Assembly: GCA_902563885.1 (NCBI GenBank)
Contig: CACEYZ010000002.1
Location: 1-64,000, forward strand
Source of the DNA: an uncultured SAR86 cluster bacterium
GTDB lineage: Bacteria; Pseudomonadota; Gammaproteobacteria; Magnimaribacterales; TMED112
Direction of reading: 5' to 3'
DNA length: 64,000 nt
The position numbers and the translations under genes were made by a program. Position 1 is the stretch's first letter. Every line of letters starts with the position of its first letter. Of the stretch, positions 26,241 to 35,569 are shown piece by piece. The notes beneath the pieces are model-generated. The model did not search any database. It saw nothing but the letters and a program-made list of their open reading frames with translations, and was not told the origin of the DNA.

Positions 26241-27079
26241 TATGATTCTCTTCTTGTCATAAATGCCAATCTCTGTAAGAGTTCAACATCTTGCTCATTT
26301 TTAAGAAGAGCTCCATAAAGTGGAGGTAAAAGTTCTTTATCTTTTTTTGCAATCAATTCTTGGGCTAGATCATCAGAAACAATAAGTTTTAGCCAGTCTA
26401 TTAATTCAGATGTTGTAGGCTTTTTCTTTAAGCCTGGTACTTTCCTAACATCAAAAAACATATCGAGAGATTTCTTAAGAAGGTTCTTCTTAATTTTTGG
26501 AATATGTACATTAATGATGCTTTCAAGAACTGCTCTATCAGGAAAAGCAATAAAATGGAAAAAACATCTTCTTAAAAAAGCATCAGGTAAATCTTTCTCA
26601 TTATTAGAAGTGATGATTACAAGCGGACGTTTCTTAGCTTTAATTGTTTTATCTAATTCATAGCAATAAAATTCCATTCTATCCAGCTCTTGAAGAAGAT
26701 CATTTGGAAACTCGATATCAGCTTTATCAACTTCATCTACTAATAAAACAACCTGCTCATCGGAATCAAATGCATCCCAAAGTTTGCCTTTTTTTATATA
26801 GTTTTTAATGTCTTTTACTTTTTCATTTCCAAGCTGTGAATCTCTCAATCTTGATACTGCATCGTACTCATACAGACCTTGTGAAGCTTTGGTTGTAGAT
26901 TTAATGTGCCATTCAATAAGCCTTAACCCAAGTGATTTAGCAACTTCAACTGCAAGCATTGTTTTACCTGTACCTGGCTCACCTTTCACTAGGAGTGGCT
27001 TCTCTAAATTTAAAGCTGCATCAACCGCTAATTTAAGGTCTTCAGTAGCAATATAGTTTTTTGTTCCTTGGAATCTCAT
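26240..27079 (-). CDS. MoxR-family AAA+ ATPase
   Basis: AAA+ ATPase that works with the VWA protein encoded directly downstream (1-bp overlap). Walker A GEPGTGKTM, the IEWHIKSTTKASQGLYEYDAV segment of the MoxR family, Walker B VVLLVDEVDKAD, sensor 1 ITSNNEKDLPDAFLRRCF. The ATG at 27079 (MRFQGTKNYIA) is used; a TTG at 27103 would extend it by 8 residues. It heads the operon moxR-vwa-yadG-yadH-queF and is divergent from tatD, 36 bp away. Confidence 0.88.
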   Translation of the reverse strand: MRFQGTKNYIATEDLKLAVDAALNLEKPLLVKGEPGTGKTMLAVEVAKSLGLRLIEWHIKSTTKASQGLYEYDAVSRLRDSQLGNEKVKDIKNYIKKGKLWDAFDSDEQVVLLVDEVDKADIEFPNDLLQELDRMEFYCYELDKTIKAKKRPLVIITSNNEKDLPDAFLRRCFFHFIAFPDRAVLESIINVHIPKIKKNLLKKSLDMFFDVRKVPGLKKKPTTSELIDWLKLIVSDDLAQELIAKKDKELLPPLYGALLKNEQDVELLQRLAFMTRRES

Positions 27080-27115
27080 TTCGACTAGGTTAGAGTTTAC
27101 CAAAATATATTAGAA

Positions 27116-27898
27116 ATGGTATTAGCAGACGCTTGTTTTAACATTACGCACTCCTCTTTTAAAGAAAACTTTGAGGATATTCTTAATGAATCTAAAAAAT
27201 TAGGAGTTGATTATTTCTTTTGCCCTGCAGCAGAGAAAAAAGACATTAATGAAGTTATTAAATTTTCTTCTACTTATAAAGAAATTAGCTGCGGTATTGG
27301 AATACATCCACATCATGCTAATGAAGTAGATGCAGAGTTATTGATAAAACTAAAAACTTTAATTAATCAGGAAGACATAAAAGCAATTGGTGAAATAGGT
27401 CTAGATTACTACAGAGATTTTCAGCAAAAAAAAACCCAACAAGTATCTTTCGAGATGCAATTAAAATTAGCCTCTGATCATAAAATGCCTGTTTTCCTGC
27501 ATAACAGGGAAGCATTTAAAGACTTCTACAGCATATTAAAGAGATATTTTTTTAATTTACCTGGTGGAATTGTTCATTGTTTTACAGGCAGTAAAAGCGA
27601 ATTATTGTCTTTCTTAGATTTAGGCCTGCATATAGGAATTACAGGATGGGTTTGCGATGAACGCAGAGGAACAGAATTAAATTCATTATTAAAGTTTATT
27701 CCTAAAGATAGATTAATTATTGAAACTGATGCTCCCTATCTGATGCCAAGAAATTTAAAATCTAAGACAAAACATCACATCAATACACCTATGAATCTGC
27801 CTCATATTGCAGAGCATATTGCTAATGTTCGAGGTGAAAGTGCCATTGAAATGGCTGAATATACTACTGAAAATTTTAAGAAATTATTTACTTTGTAA
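27116..27898 (+). CDS. tatD: TatD-family metal-dependent DNase
   Basis: TIM-barrel 3'-5' nuclease. It matches E. coli TatD closely: DACFNITHSSF at the N-terminus (the DxGxNL-type variant), GIGIHPHHA, AIGEIGLDYYRDF, MPVFLHNREA, GGIVHCFTG, GITGWVCDERRG, LIIETDAPYLMPR and NTPMNLPHI. Metal-binding Glu, His and Asp residues are present in these motifs. The start has no SD and lies 4 nt after a TATATT. The 3' end overlaps the convergent exporter gene by 15 bp. Confidence 0.93.
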   Translation: MVLADACFNITHSSFKENFEDILNESKKLGVDYFFCPAAEKKDINEVIKFSSTYKEISCGIGIHPHHANEVDAELLIKLKTLINQEDIKAIGEIGLDYYRDFQQKKTQQVSFEMQLKLASDHKMPVFLHNREAFKDFYSILKRYFFNLPGGIVHCFTGSKSELLSFLDLGLHIGITGWVCDERRGTELNSLLKFIPKDRLIIETDAPYLMPRNLKSKTKHHINTPMNLPHIAEHIANVRGESAIEMAEYTTENFKKLFTL

Positions 27899-30148
27899 GT
27901 CTAAGATTCTTGGTAATAAATATATTGAAAGCAACATTGCAAAGAAGATAGCTATTCCAGAAAAAACGCCAAATAATATCGTTGGATTAAAATTTGAAAA
28001 AAGGAAAACAAGAAAGCCCAAAATTATTGTAAATCCAGTTATAAGAATTGCCCTGCCTGCGGATAGAAGTGTTTTCTTTTCATCATTTTCTTTTAAATAC
28101 CTCCAAGCAAAATGTATTGCATAATCTACTGACATTCCTACACAAATTGATGCGATAGTAATTGTCATGATATCTAAAGGGATGTTTAAAATACTCATTG
28201 ACGACATAACTACACCAACTGAAATAGAAGGTATAAACATGACTGAAAAACCTACCAACAATGATCTAAAAAGAAAAGAAACCATTAAGAAGATTGAAAC
28301 CAAGACAAAACTAAGTGTTTTGATTTGCGAAGAAAAAAGACTTTGAAGTAAATTGTTATACAAAACACCTAAACCAGTTATCTGATAGTCAATTTCTGTA
28401 CCCTCAAAATTCTTTTGGAGAATTTTATCTATTGAGTTGATTAACTCGTTTCTATTTAGATTTGGACTTGAATCTATAGTTCTAGCAAAAATTTTAGTGC
28501 TTTTCTCTGTTTCATCAATAAATGTCTCTAAAACTTTTTGAGCTCTTTCGCTATCTAATAATGAATTTCTTACAAAGGCTAATTCTAAATCTCCAAGAGG
28601 CTGATTATTATTTAAATTTTGTGCAAGCTCAATGCCATTTGCAATGCTCAAAACCTTACCCAATTCATCAAGTTTAGAAACTTCATTTTGAACCTTTTGA
28701 AGCTTATCCATATTCTCTTTTTTCCACCAGTATTTTGCGGTTTCTGAGTTCTCACTGAAAAAGAGATCCTCTTCATCAACTTCTTCTATTGCCTCAGGCA
28801 AAGAAAGAATAATATCAAAGGGAGTTGTGCCACCAAGATTTTTATCGATAGTCTCCATTCCCTTGTATATTTCAGTTTCTTTATTGAAATAATCAATAAA
28901 TTTATTTTCAACTTTTAAATTAGTTGGTAGATAGATTATCAATGGAATAAAAATCAGCAAAAATGGGATCCATGCTTTTTTAATAAATCCTTTACTTTGC
29001 ACATAACCATTGTTGTATACGAAATCTGCAATATTTTTTTGTGTAATACTTTTTATATTTTTAAGCTCTAGTACCAATGGTATAAATAAAAATGAGCTCA
29101 AAAGGTTTAAAAGCACCCCTACGCTCATCATTTTTCCAAAATCAATGACCGGCTTGATATCACTCAAGATTAAGGAAGCAAAACCAACTATTGTAGTTAA
29201 TGCTGTAAAAAGACATGGCATGAAAATATCTGATAAAGATTTGCTAGTGGAAATACTTTTGTCTACATCTGTTTGAACTTTAGCAAGTATATGAATTGAA
29301 ATTGCAATAGATGTTATAAGCAACAAGGCCAAAAAATTTGACGAAACTATACTTATTGGCCAATCCATTAACCCCATTACCCCAATACTTATGAACATAA
29401 CTATCAATGCATTCAAAAGTATTATGGTCACAGGCCAGAAATCTCTAAATATTAAATAGAGAAAAATAAAGAACACTAAAACAGTAATAGTTCCAAAAGT
29501 AATGACATCATTTTTAATAAAGTTAATTGTGTCAAAAACTATCATTGATGGTCCTGCAAGATTTATATTGAAATTTTTAAATGACTGAATCTCAGATCTT
29601 ATATCGATAACTGTTTGGTCATAATTGTCTTTTCCATCAAGATTAATTTGAAACGCAAGCGTTTTGCCATCCTTGCTTATTACCAGTTCACTAAAAATAG
29701 GACTATCGATTAATTCTTGTTTAGCTAGAGGAAGGTTTAGCTCGTCTTCAAGCAAATACTTATCATTAGATGCTGACTTGATCAATGATAATTTAGGTTG
29801 TTCAAGTATTGGAGCATCAAAAACTGAAACAACACTATCAACTCCCTCAATTACTTGAATTTTGTCTCTGAGATTTTGAAGATTTTGTAAATTATCAAGA
29901 GTAAAAATTTCATTTGAAGACTGTATTGCAAGAATTAAAAAATCAGATGAACCGAAATCATCATTGGTTTGTTCATATATTTGATAATCAACATCATTAT
30001 CAAGAATCAAAGTCTCTGAAGAAGCATCAAATCTGAAATTATTGATACCTAAAGAACTACAGAATATTCCAAATAAAATTATTGCAGAATAAAAAAATTT
30101 TTTGTCCTTTATAGAATTAAAGTAATTTGAAACTAATTTTTTGAACAT
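27884..30148 (-). CDS. RND/MMPL superfamily exporter
   Basis: A 754-aa inner-membrane protein with the duplicated RND layout: one helix, a large periplasmic loop (residues ~35-210), five clustered helices (~215-370), a helix, a second loop (~415-610) and five more helices to the end. SSNFLALLLITSIAISIHILAKVQTDV and ITIASICVGMSVDYAIHFAWRY are the repeat motifs of the MMPL/hopanoid-exporter type (COG1033-like). The substrate is likely lipidic or hydrophobic but unknown. It overlaps bolA by 16 bp on the same strand. Confidence 0.85.
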   Translation of the reverse strand: MFKKLVSNYFNSIKDKKFFYSAIILFGIFCSSLGINNFRFDASSETLILDNDVDYQIYEQTNDDFGSSDFLILAIQSSNEIFTLDNLQNLQNLRDKIQVIEGVDSVVSVFDAPILEQPKLSLIKSASNDKYLLEDELNLPLAKQELIDSPIFSELVISKDGKTLAFQINLDGKDNYDQTVIDIRSEIQSFKNFNINLAGPSMIVFDTINFIKNDVITFGTITVLVFFIFLYLIFRDFWPVTIILLNALIVMFISIGVMGLMDWPISIVSSNFLALLLITSIAISIHILAKVQTDVDKSISTSKSLSDIFMPCLFTALTTIVGFASLILSDIKPVIDFGKMMSVGVLLNLLSSFLFIPLVLELKNIKSITQKNIADFVYNNGYVQSKGFIKKAWIPFLLIFIPLIIYLPTNLKVENKFIDYFNKETEIYKGMETIDKNLGGTTPFDIILSLPEAIEEVDEEDLFFSENSETAKYWWKKENMDKLQKVQNEVSKLDELGKVLSIANGIELAQNLNNNQPLGDLELAFVRNSLLDSERAQKVLETFIDETEKSTKIFARTIDSSPNLNRNELINSIDKILQKNFEGTEIDYQITGLGVLYNNLLQSLFSSQIKTLSFVLVSIFLMVSFLFRSLLVGFSVMFIPSISVGVVMSSMSILNIPLDIMTITIASICVGMSVDYAIHFAWRYLKENDEKKTLLSAGRAILITGFTIILGFLVFLFSNFNPTILFGVFSGIAIFFAMLLSIYLLPRILDLQSK

Positions 30149-30429
30149 GGTGGAGAAGCTGCAAATTCATTTGATTCATCCCATTCTGACTTTGTCTTCG
30201 CAATAATTGATATTGCATGAATTGTTTTTACTACTTCAGGAATTTTTGAATACACATGCTTATGTCTTTGAACCAAACTCTCATCAACAAAATCATCCGA
30301 AACAATTATTATTTTTATATGTGATAAATCTCCAGAATAATTTGAATGGTTTGGGCTTTCGTTGATTACTTCACAGTGATTAAGCTTAAAGCCCTCTTCA
30401 AGCATTTTTTTTATATCATCAATCGTCAT
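30133..30429 (-). CDS. BolA-family protein
   Basis: A 98-aa KH-like protein that forms [2Fe-2S] complexes with monothiol glutaredoxin. It has the BolA helix-turn pattern NHCEVINESPNHSNYSGDLSHIKIIIVSDDF with the conserved His, LVQRHKHVYSKIPEVV and HAISIIAKTKSEW. Its Grx4 partner is encoded at 10172-10477. It lies between rhomboid and the RND exporter in a same-strand overlapping series. Confidence 0.9.
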   Translation of the reverse strand: MTIDDIKKMLEEGFKLNHCEVINESPNHSNYSGDLSHIKIIIVSDDFVDESLVQRHKHVYSKIPEVVKTIHAISIIAKTKSEWDESNEFAASPPCSKN

Positions 30430-31159
30430 CTTTTTTTCTTAATCCTGAAGTTCTATTTTTTCTAAAAAATGGAATATCTCTTTCTTCCACCTCTTCAAAA
30501 TCAGCATATATTCTAGCTTTAGTTCCTCTAAAAAAATACTTAATTGCAATGTACCCAAATACAAAACCGCCAATATGAGCAAAATACGCGACACCATCTG
30601 AGCTTGATCCTGTTGCATTTATAAGTTGAGTTAATATCCAGAAACCTATCACTATACTTGCTGGAACCTTAATTGTTTGTATAAAAATTATGAACCAAAT
30701 GAACACATTTATTCTTGCCTTTGGATATAGAACAAAATAAGCTCCCATTATCCCAGCAATGCATCCACTTGCTCCAATCATTGGCACGTCTAGACCTCTA
30801 GAAAATATTGCTTGAAAAAATGCTGCGGCTATTCCTCCCAAGAAATAAAAAATAATATATTTAGTTCTTCCTAAATAATTTTCGATATTGTCTCCGTATA
30901 TATGAAGAACGAGCATATTGAATGCAAAATGCATGAAACCCCCATGCAAAAATGCAGATGTAAAAATGGTATGTAAATTTACTAATTCAAAAAAAGCTGA
31001 AGGCCTTACACCAAATGAATCTATAAGCAATTGATTTGACTGTGGTGATAAAAGCATTTGAAAAATAAATACTATTAAATTGATACCAATTAAGGCCCAA
31101 GTTACCACAGGCTTTCTTACTGTTGGGTTTTCGTCAGAAAATGGTAAAAAAATAAACAT
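30419..31159 (-). CDS. Rhomboid-family intramembrane serine protease
   Basis: Intramembrane protease with 6-7 helices. HGGFMHFAFNMLVLHIYG is the GlpG-type HxxxxHxxxN region, GASGCIAGIMGAYF carries the nucleophilic Ser (normally GASGAI), and AYFAHIGGFVFGYIAIKYF carries the catalytic His. It keeps the full Ser/His dyad, so should be active. The C-terminus is a short charged tail. Its ATG directly abuts the stop of the upstream glycosyltransferase gene. Confidence 0.93.
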   Translation of the reverse strand: MFIFLPFSDENPTVRKPVVTWALIGINLIVFIFQMLLSPQSNQLLIDSFGVRPSAFFELVNLHTIFTSAFLHGGFMHFAFNMLVLHIYGDNIENYLGRTKYIIFYFLGGIAAAFFQAIFSRGLDVPMIGASGCIAGIMGAYFVLYPKARINVFIWFIIFIQTIKVPASIVIGFWILTQLINATGSSSDGVAYFAHIGGFVFGYIAIKYFFRGTKARIYADFEEVEERDIPFFRKNRTSGLRKKDDD

Positions 31160-32152
31160 CTACTTAATAGAAACTAGTGACTCAATAAATTGATCGGTTG
31201 ATACATCCCATGTATATTTTTTTGCTGATTTAACTACCTTTGTTCTATCAACTTTTAAAGCTCTCTCCACAGCCTTACCTAAATCCTTTTTATCTAATGA
31301 CCCATTCTCACCTTCAATAACAATATCTTTTGGTCCTGTAACATCGAATCCAGCAATTGGAGTTCCACAAGCAAGAGCTTCAATTAAAACAATGCCAAAT
31401 GTATCTGTCTTCGAAGGAAAAACAAAACATGCTGCATCTCTGTAAATATTTGCGAGTTCTTTACCTTTTTTGTAACCAAGAAAATCAACCTCTTTGTATT
31501 TCCTTTTAAATTTATTCAACATCGGACCTCCACCTACTACTACTTTTTTAAGAGTTGTTTCCATCTTTAAAAATTCTTCAATATTTTTTTCTATTGCAAC
31601 TCTCCCAACATATAAAAGGTAGTTTCCTTTTCCCCCTTTTTTATCTGCATAAAATATCTCTTCATCAAACCCTCTAGACCAAAGCACCAAATCATTAAAA
31701 CCATCCTTTTTTAATTCTTTCATATGACTTTTAGTATTAACCAAAGTATTAATAGCTGAATTATGGAACCATTTTAAAAGGCCCTTTGTAACATCAAGTC
31801 CAATATTAAATCTCTCATACACATACTCAGGAAATTTGGTATGAATTGCAGAACTGTAGGGAATTTTATGCTCTAGGCAATAATGCCTTCCAGTTAAACC
31901 CAAAGGTCCTTCAACAGAAATATGAATATAATCAGGATCTGATTTCTGTATTTTTTTCTTTAGGTCCCAAAAGTTCCATGCAACAGATATTTCTGGGTAA
32001 TTAGGCAAAGGAAAGGTATGAAATAATCCTGGATGTATAACATCTACCTTGTATCCTCTCTCTTTGAGTTTTTTAACAATGGTAGTCATAGTGACAACAA
32101 CTCCATTCACTTGTGGTTCCCAAGCGTCAGTGATTATCAAAATTTTACTCAT
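31160..32152 (-). CDS. GT4 glycosyltransferase, possible glycolipid synthase
   Basis: GT-B retaining glycosyltransferase of the MgtA/SqdX-like group. Motifs: TDAWEPQVNGVVVTM, PNYPEI, HISVEGPLGLTGRHYC, HTKFPEYV, LWSRGFDEEIFY, YVGRVAIEKNIEEFL, and FVFPSKTDTFGIVLIEALACGTP with the EX7E nucleotide-sugar motif. Proteins of this type transfer sugars to diacylglycerol or related lipids. The start at 32152 (ATG) is preferred over a TTG at 32164. It lies two genes downstream of a PlcP/LpxH-like phosphoesterase, as in the marine glycolipid-remodelling cassette; that role is inferred. Confidence 0.85.
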   Translation of the reverse strand: MSKILIITDAWEPQVNGVVVTMTTIVKKLKERGYKVDVIHPGLFHTFPLPNYPEISVAWNFWDLKKKIQKSDPDYIHISVEGPLGLTGRHYCLEHKIPYSSAIHTKFPEYVYERFNIGLDVTKGLLKWFHNSAINTLVNTKSHMKELKKDGFNDLVLWSRGFDEEIFYADKKGGKGNYLLYVGRVAIEKNIEEFLKMETTLKKVVVGGGPMLNKFKRKYKEVDFLGYKKGKELANIYRDAACFVFPSKTDTFGIVLIEALACGTPIAGFDVTGPKDIVIEGENGSLDKKDLGKAVERALKVDRTKVVKSAKKYTWDVSTDQFIESLVSIK

Positions 32153-33743
32153 GTCTGTAAACAACTTCTCCGTTTATTATTGTCATAACAACTTCAGTAT
32201 CAAGAATACCCATATTATCAATGGTCAAAATATTTTTATCAAAAACACTAAAGTCCGCATATTTTCCTACTTCAATTGTGCCTAAATCTTCTTCCTGAAA
32301 TATTGCATAAGCAGGCCATTTTGTGAAAATATCTAACGCTTCTTCTCTACTTAGCGCTTGTTGTAGATTCCAACCCTCATCATGGAATCCTGTTAAATCT
32401 TTTCTTGTAACTGCCGCATAATATTCTTGTAAAGGGTCTCCAAATTCAACTGGAGCATCAGAGCCGCCTACAATTACAACTCCTTTTTCAATAAAACTTT
32501 TCCATGCATATGCATAATCTAACCTCTCTAAACCAAGCCTATCTTTTGCAAAATGGAGATCTCCAATAGCATGTGATGGCTGCATAGAGGCAATGACATT
32601 ATATTTTTTAAATCGTAGTTGATCCTTTTCGGTGACATTTTGAGCGTGTTCAATTCTCCATCTCAAATCCTTATCTGTTCCTTCAAGAAATTCCTGATAA
32701 AGATCTAGTGTCATACTATTCCCTCTATCTCCAATTGCATGTATTTGAATTTGACAGTCACGTTCATAAAGGTTTTTTAGTAACTGCCTAACTTCATTCT
32801 GGTCATAGATAATCAGACCTTTAGAATCTTTATCTTCATAATTTTCAAATAAAGCAGCTCCTCTTGAACCGATTGCACCGTCAGCATATATCTTGATGCT
32901 CCTTCTGCCTTTAATGCAATGTTCATAATCTTTTTGATTAAGAGAAAAATGAATTTTTAAATCTAAATCTAAATTTTCAAAGATTCTGATTTTCTCAATA
33001 AATAAGGAGTCAGCATCATGCATTCCTGTCCAGCCTCTTTGTTGATAAGTTCTGGCTCCTAATGCAAAAGCATTTTTTTCATCCTCTATTGTTTGAGCCG
33101 GTATTAGCTGCTGTACAAGATTTTTAGCAGTATCGATTAATATTCCATTTGCTCTTCCATCACTAAGTCTCTCTATTTCTCCTCCTGATGGATTTTCCGT
33201 TGCTAAATCAATATTTGAAAGAGTCAATGCTATTGAATTCACTAAAAATGCGTGACCATCTGCTCTCTCAAGAATAATAGGTATATCTGAATTGATTTCA
33301 TCTAGTTCAAAACGCGTAGGAAAAGTTTTATCACTCCAATTTTTTTCTATCCATCCCTCTCCAAAAATTATCTGCATGTTTCGATTGTTGTCGTTATAAA
33401 CTTTAACTCTTCGAAGCATTTCTTCTTTGCTTGATGTATTAGAGAGGTCTAATTTGAGTTGTCTATAACCTACACCTTTCAAATGAGCATGAGCATCTAC
33501 AAATCCTGGAAAAACATAGCCTTTTTTGAGGTCAACCTTTTCCACTTTACACATTTTAAATTCATCTTGCTCGCCAATATGATTGATTCTTTTATCCTTA
33601 ATAGAGATAGCTTTATTTTCAATACTTCTTGTTGCTTCTACAAAGATGTTTCCATTAAAAAGTACTTTTTCTCCACAAATATTTTTTGAAAATAATGGCA
33701 TGCATAGATTAATCATTATTATGATTAAAAGACTTTTATTCAT
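32145..33743 (-). CDS. Amidohydrolase family protein, exported (YtcJ-like)
   Basis: Metal-dependent amidohydrolase of the YtcJ-like group. Signal peptide (MNKSLLIIIMINLCMPLFSKN), then PGFVDAHAHLKG (metal HxH), ERADGHAFLVNS, KIYADGAIGSRGAALFENY, IQIHAIGDRGN, WRIEHAQNV, MQPSHAIGDLHFAKDRLG, GGSDAPVE with the metal Asp, and a C-terminal composite domain with GTIEVGKYADFSVF. Substrate unknown (N-substituted formamides or similar). It starts inside the stop of the upstream phosphoesterase gene (4-bp overlap) and ends 8 bp into the glycosyltransferase gene. Confidence 0.9.
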   Translation of the reverse strand: MNKSLLIIIMINLCMPLFSKNICGEKVLFNGNIFVEATRSIENKAISIKDKRINHIGEQDEFKMCKVEKVDLKKGYVFPGFVDAHAHLKGVGYRQLKLDLSNTSSKEEMLRRVKVYNDNNRNMQIIFGEGWIEKNWSDKTFPTRFELDEINSDIPIILERADGHAFLVNSIALTLSNIDLATENPSGGEIERLSDGRANGILIDTAKNLVQQLIPAQTIEDEKNAFALGARTYQQRGWTGMHDADSLFIEKIRIFENLDLDLKIHFSLNQKDYEHCIKGRRSIKIYADGAIGSRGAALFENYEDKDSKGLIIYDQNEVRQLLKNLYERDCQIQIHAIGDRGNSMTLDLYQEFLEGTDKDLRWRIEHAQNVTEKDQLRFKKYNVIASMQPSHAIGDLHFAKDRLGLERLDYAYAWKSFIEKGVVIVGGSDAPVEFGDPLQEYYAAVTRKDLTGFHDEGWNLQQALSREEALDIFTKWPAYAIFQEEDLGTIEVGKYADFSVFDKNILTIDNMGILDTEVVMTIINGEVVYRHE

Positions 33744-34510
33744 AGTTTATTAATTAATACAGATTTTGCTTTACTGAAACTTTTTAGCTCAAAGCTTCCA
33801 TCTCGGTCTTCTGTGATGGCTGTACACGCTTCAATCCAATCACCAGTATTAAAATAGATGTAATCAGAATTTTGTTTTATTTGTGGTAAATGAGTATGTC
33901 CACACAACAAACCTTTATACTTTTCTTTCTTGCACAACCTTTGTACGTTCAATTGAAAATTACTGGCTTTGTTGACAGTTTTTTTTGTTAAGCTTTTCAG
34001 TTTTTTTGAAAGGGGGCGGTTCAATTTTAATAAGATTTCATAAAGAACACCTCCAAATTTAGAAAGCCACTTTATGTTTGAGGTAACTACATCAAACTGA
34101 TCGCCATGAATTATAAGTATTTTTCCCTGTGTTTGGGATTCATGTATATGAGAATCAACAACTTTAAACGTATTTGCTTTATCAAGTATTTTTTTAAATC
34201 TTTTATCAGTCTCTACAAATTTATTTGCATCTTTTTCGCTTCTTAAGGGGTCATCATGATTTCCAGTAATATAAAATACATCAGTTCCACTATCTTTTAT
34301 ATCTTTTAATTTATCTAAAACCTTTTGATGCTCTTTTGGCCAATAAAAGTTATCTTTCATCGCCCAAAAATCAATGATATCTCCCACAAGAAAGAGCTTT
34401 TTACAATTTAATTTATTTAAAAATTCGTATAATTTTTCAGCTTTACAGCCTAAAAAGCCAAGATGTACGTCAGATATAAAAACTGAATTGTATTGATTAT
34501 TTTTATCCAT
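33740..34510 (-). CDS. LpxH/PlcP-like metallophosphoesterase
   Basis: Calcineurin-like phosphoesterase. Metal-site motifs in order: FISDVHLGF, VGDIIDFWAM, ITGNHDDPLR, IHGDQFDVVT and GLLCGHTHLPQI, followed by YFNTGDWIEACTAITE. This last segment, the WLSKFGGVLYEILLKLNRPL stretch and the WP-x2-H-x2-VL motif match the alphaproteobacterial PlcP-like group (phospholipase C of phosphate-starved membranes) rather than classic E. coli LpxH. It heads an operon with the amidohydrolase, GT4 and rhomboid. TAAAAT (34519-34524, minus strand) lies 8 nt before the ATG. Confidence 0.85.
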   Translation of the reverse strand: MDKNNQYNSVFISDVHLGFLGCKAEKLYEFLNKLNCKKLFLVGDIIDFWAMKDNFYWPKEHQKVLDKLKDIKDSGTDVFYITGNHDDPLRSEKDANKFVETDKRFKKILDKANTFKVVDSHIHESQTQGKILIIHGDQFDVVTSNIKWLSKFGGVLYEILLKLNRPLSKKLKSLTKKTVNKASNFQLNVQRLCKKEKYKGLLCGHTHLPQIKQNSDYIYFNTGDWIEACTAITEDRDGSFELKSFSKAKSVLINKL

Positions 34511-34528
34511 GTATCATTATTTTAATCT

Positions 34529-35569
34529 ATGTCATTAAAACAAAAAGAACTTATTAATATTTGGGTATTCAAAGATGGAAAGAAAGGACATGAAAAGCAA
34601 ATTGATGCCCTAGTAGATGAGCTGAGAAAATCAAATAAAATATCACTTCTGACTGTTGATTGTCATGAAAGTAACCCTGTTTCAAGCTTCTTCTCCTACA
34701 TAAAAGGTGTCCCCTCCAAAGAAATTGATGAGGCAACTGATAATTGGGTCATGGAAGGATTTAATATTACTTCAGGGATGACACCATTTGGCAACTATCC
34801 TGACTTATTAATTGGTGCTGGATCTAAAACTCATTATCAATTACTGCTGGCAAAAAAACTTTTTCCAAATTCCAAAAGTATTGTTTTAATGAAGCCTTCT
34901 CTGAAACCTACTCAACTATTTGATATTGCAGTTGTTCCGCATTTAGATAAGTTTTATTTGAGAACCCCAGAAAATGTCATTACAACAAAGGGGGTATTAT
35001 CGAAATATTCGGCAGAGAAGACAAAAAAGAAGACAGGTCTTATTATAATCGGCGGCAAAAGTAGGCATTATCATTTTAGACCCAAGGTTTTAATGAAGCA
35101 GATTGAATGGATTTTAAACGACTTATATAAGGATTATCAGTGGAAAATAACCACTTCTCCAAGATCACCAGATCTTAAAATGCCTAAACATCCGGGTAAT
35201 GCTGAATTTTTTAACTGGAAAGATACCTCTGATGAATGGTTAACTACAGAGATCAAAAAAAGTGAAATAACTTTTCTTACACCAGAGAGTGTTTCAATTT
35301 TGTATGAAGCACTTTCAACTAATTCAAATGTATACGTATTTCATCATGAGCTGCATAGGGACCATGGAACAGAGGGAGCCCCTTTGAGAAAAACTAAGGT
35401 AACAAAAAATATAGAGTTGCTCAAAAAAAGTAAGGATATTGGATTTATAGATACCAAAAGGTATCTTTTTTCTAGAGATATAAAATCAGCTGACATTTGC
35501 CACCCAAAAAAAAATAAGCCTTTATCTGAAGTAAAAGATGTAGTTAATAAGCTATTTAAAATCTTATGA
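34529..35569 (+). CDS. ELM1-family protein (COG3660-like)
   Basis: Protein of the family named for plant mitochondrial fission factor ELM1, which in bacteria resembles a GT-B glycosyltransferase. Seen are VFKDGKKGHEKQ at the N-terminus, LIGAGSKTHYQLLLAKKLFP, the glycine-rich IIIGGKSRHYHF, TTSPRSPDLKMP and LTPESVSILYEALSTN. The biochemical role is unknown in bacteria; the setting among glycosyltransferases suggests envelope sugar metabolism. The start is only 18 bp from the divergent phosphoesterase start, with CATTAT 8 nt before the ATG and no SD. Confidence 0.75.
   Translation: MSLKQKELINIWVFKDGKKGHEKQIDALVDELRKSNKISLLTVDCHESNPVSSFFSYIKGVPSKEIDEATDNWVMEGFNITSGMTPFGNYPDLLIGAGSKTHYQLLLAKKLFPNSKSIVLMKPSLKPTQLFDIAVVPHLDKFYLRTPENVITTKGVLSKYSAEKTKKKTGLIIIGGKSRHYHFRPKVLMKQIEWILNDLYKDYQWKITTSPRSPDLKMPKHPGNAEFFNWKDTSDEWLTTEIKKSEITFLTPESVSILYEALSTNSNVYVFHHELHRDHGTEGAPLRKTKVTKNIELLKKSKDIGFIDTKRYLFSRDIKSADICHPKKNKPLSEVKDVVNKLFKIL

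Noticed and set aside
33740-34510. Plain lipid A enzyme LpxH
   Set aside because: The motif set after GHTH (YFNTGDWIEACTAITE) and the neighbours fit the PlcP-like group better; not fully excluded, since the two families are homologous.
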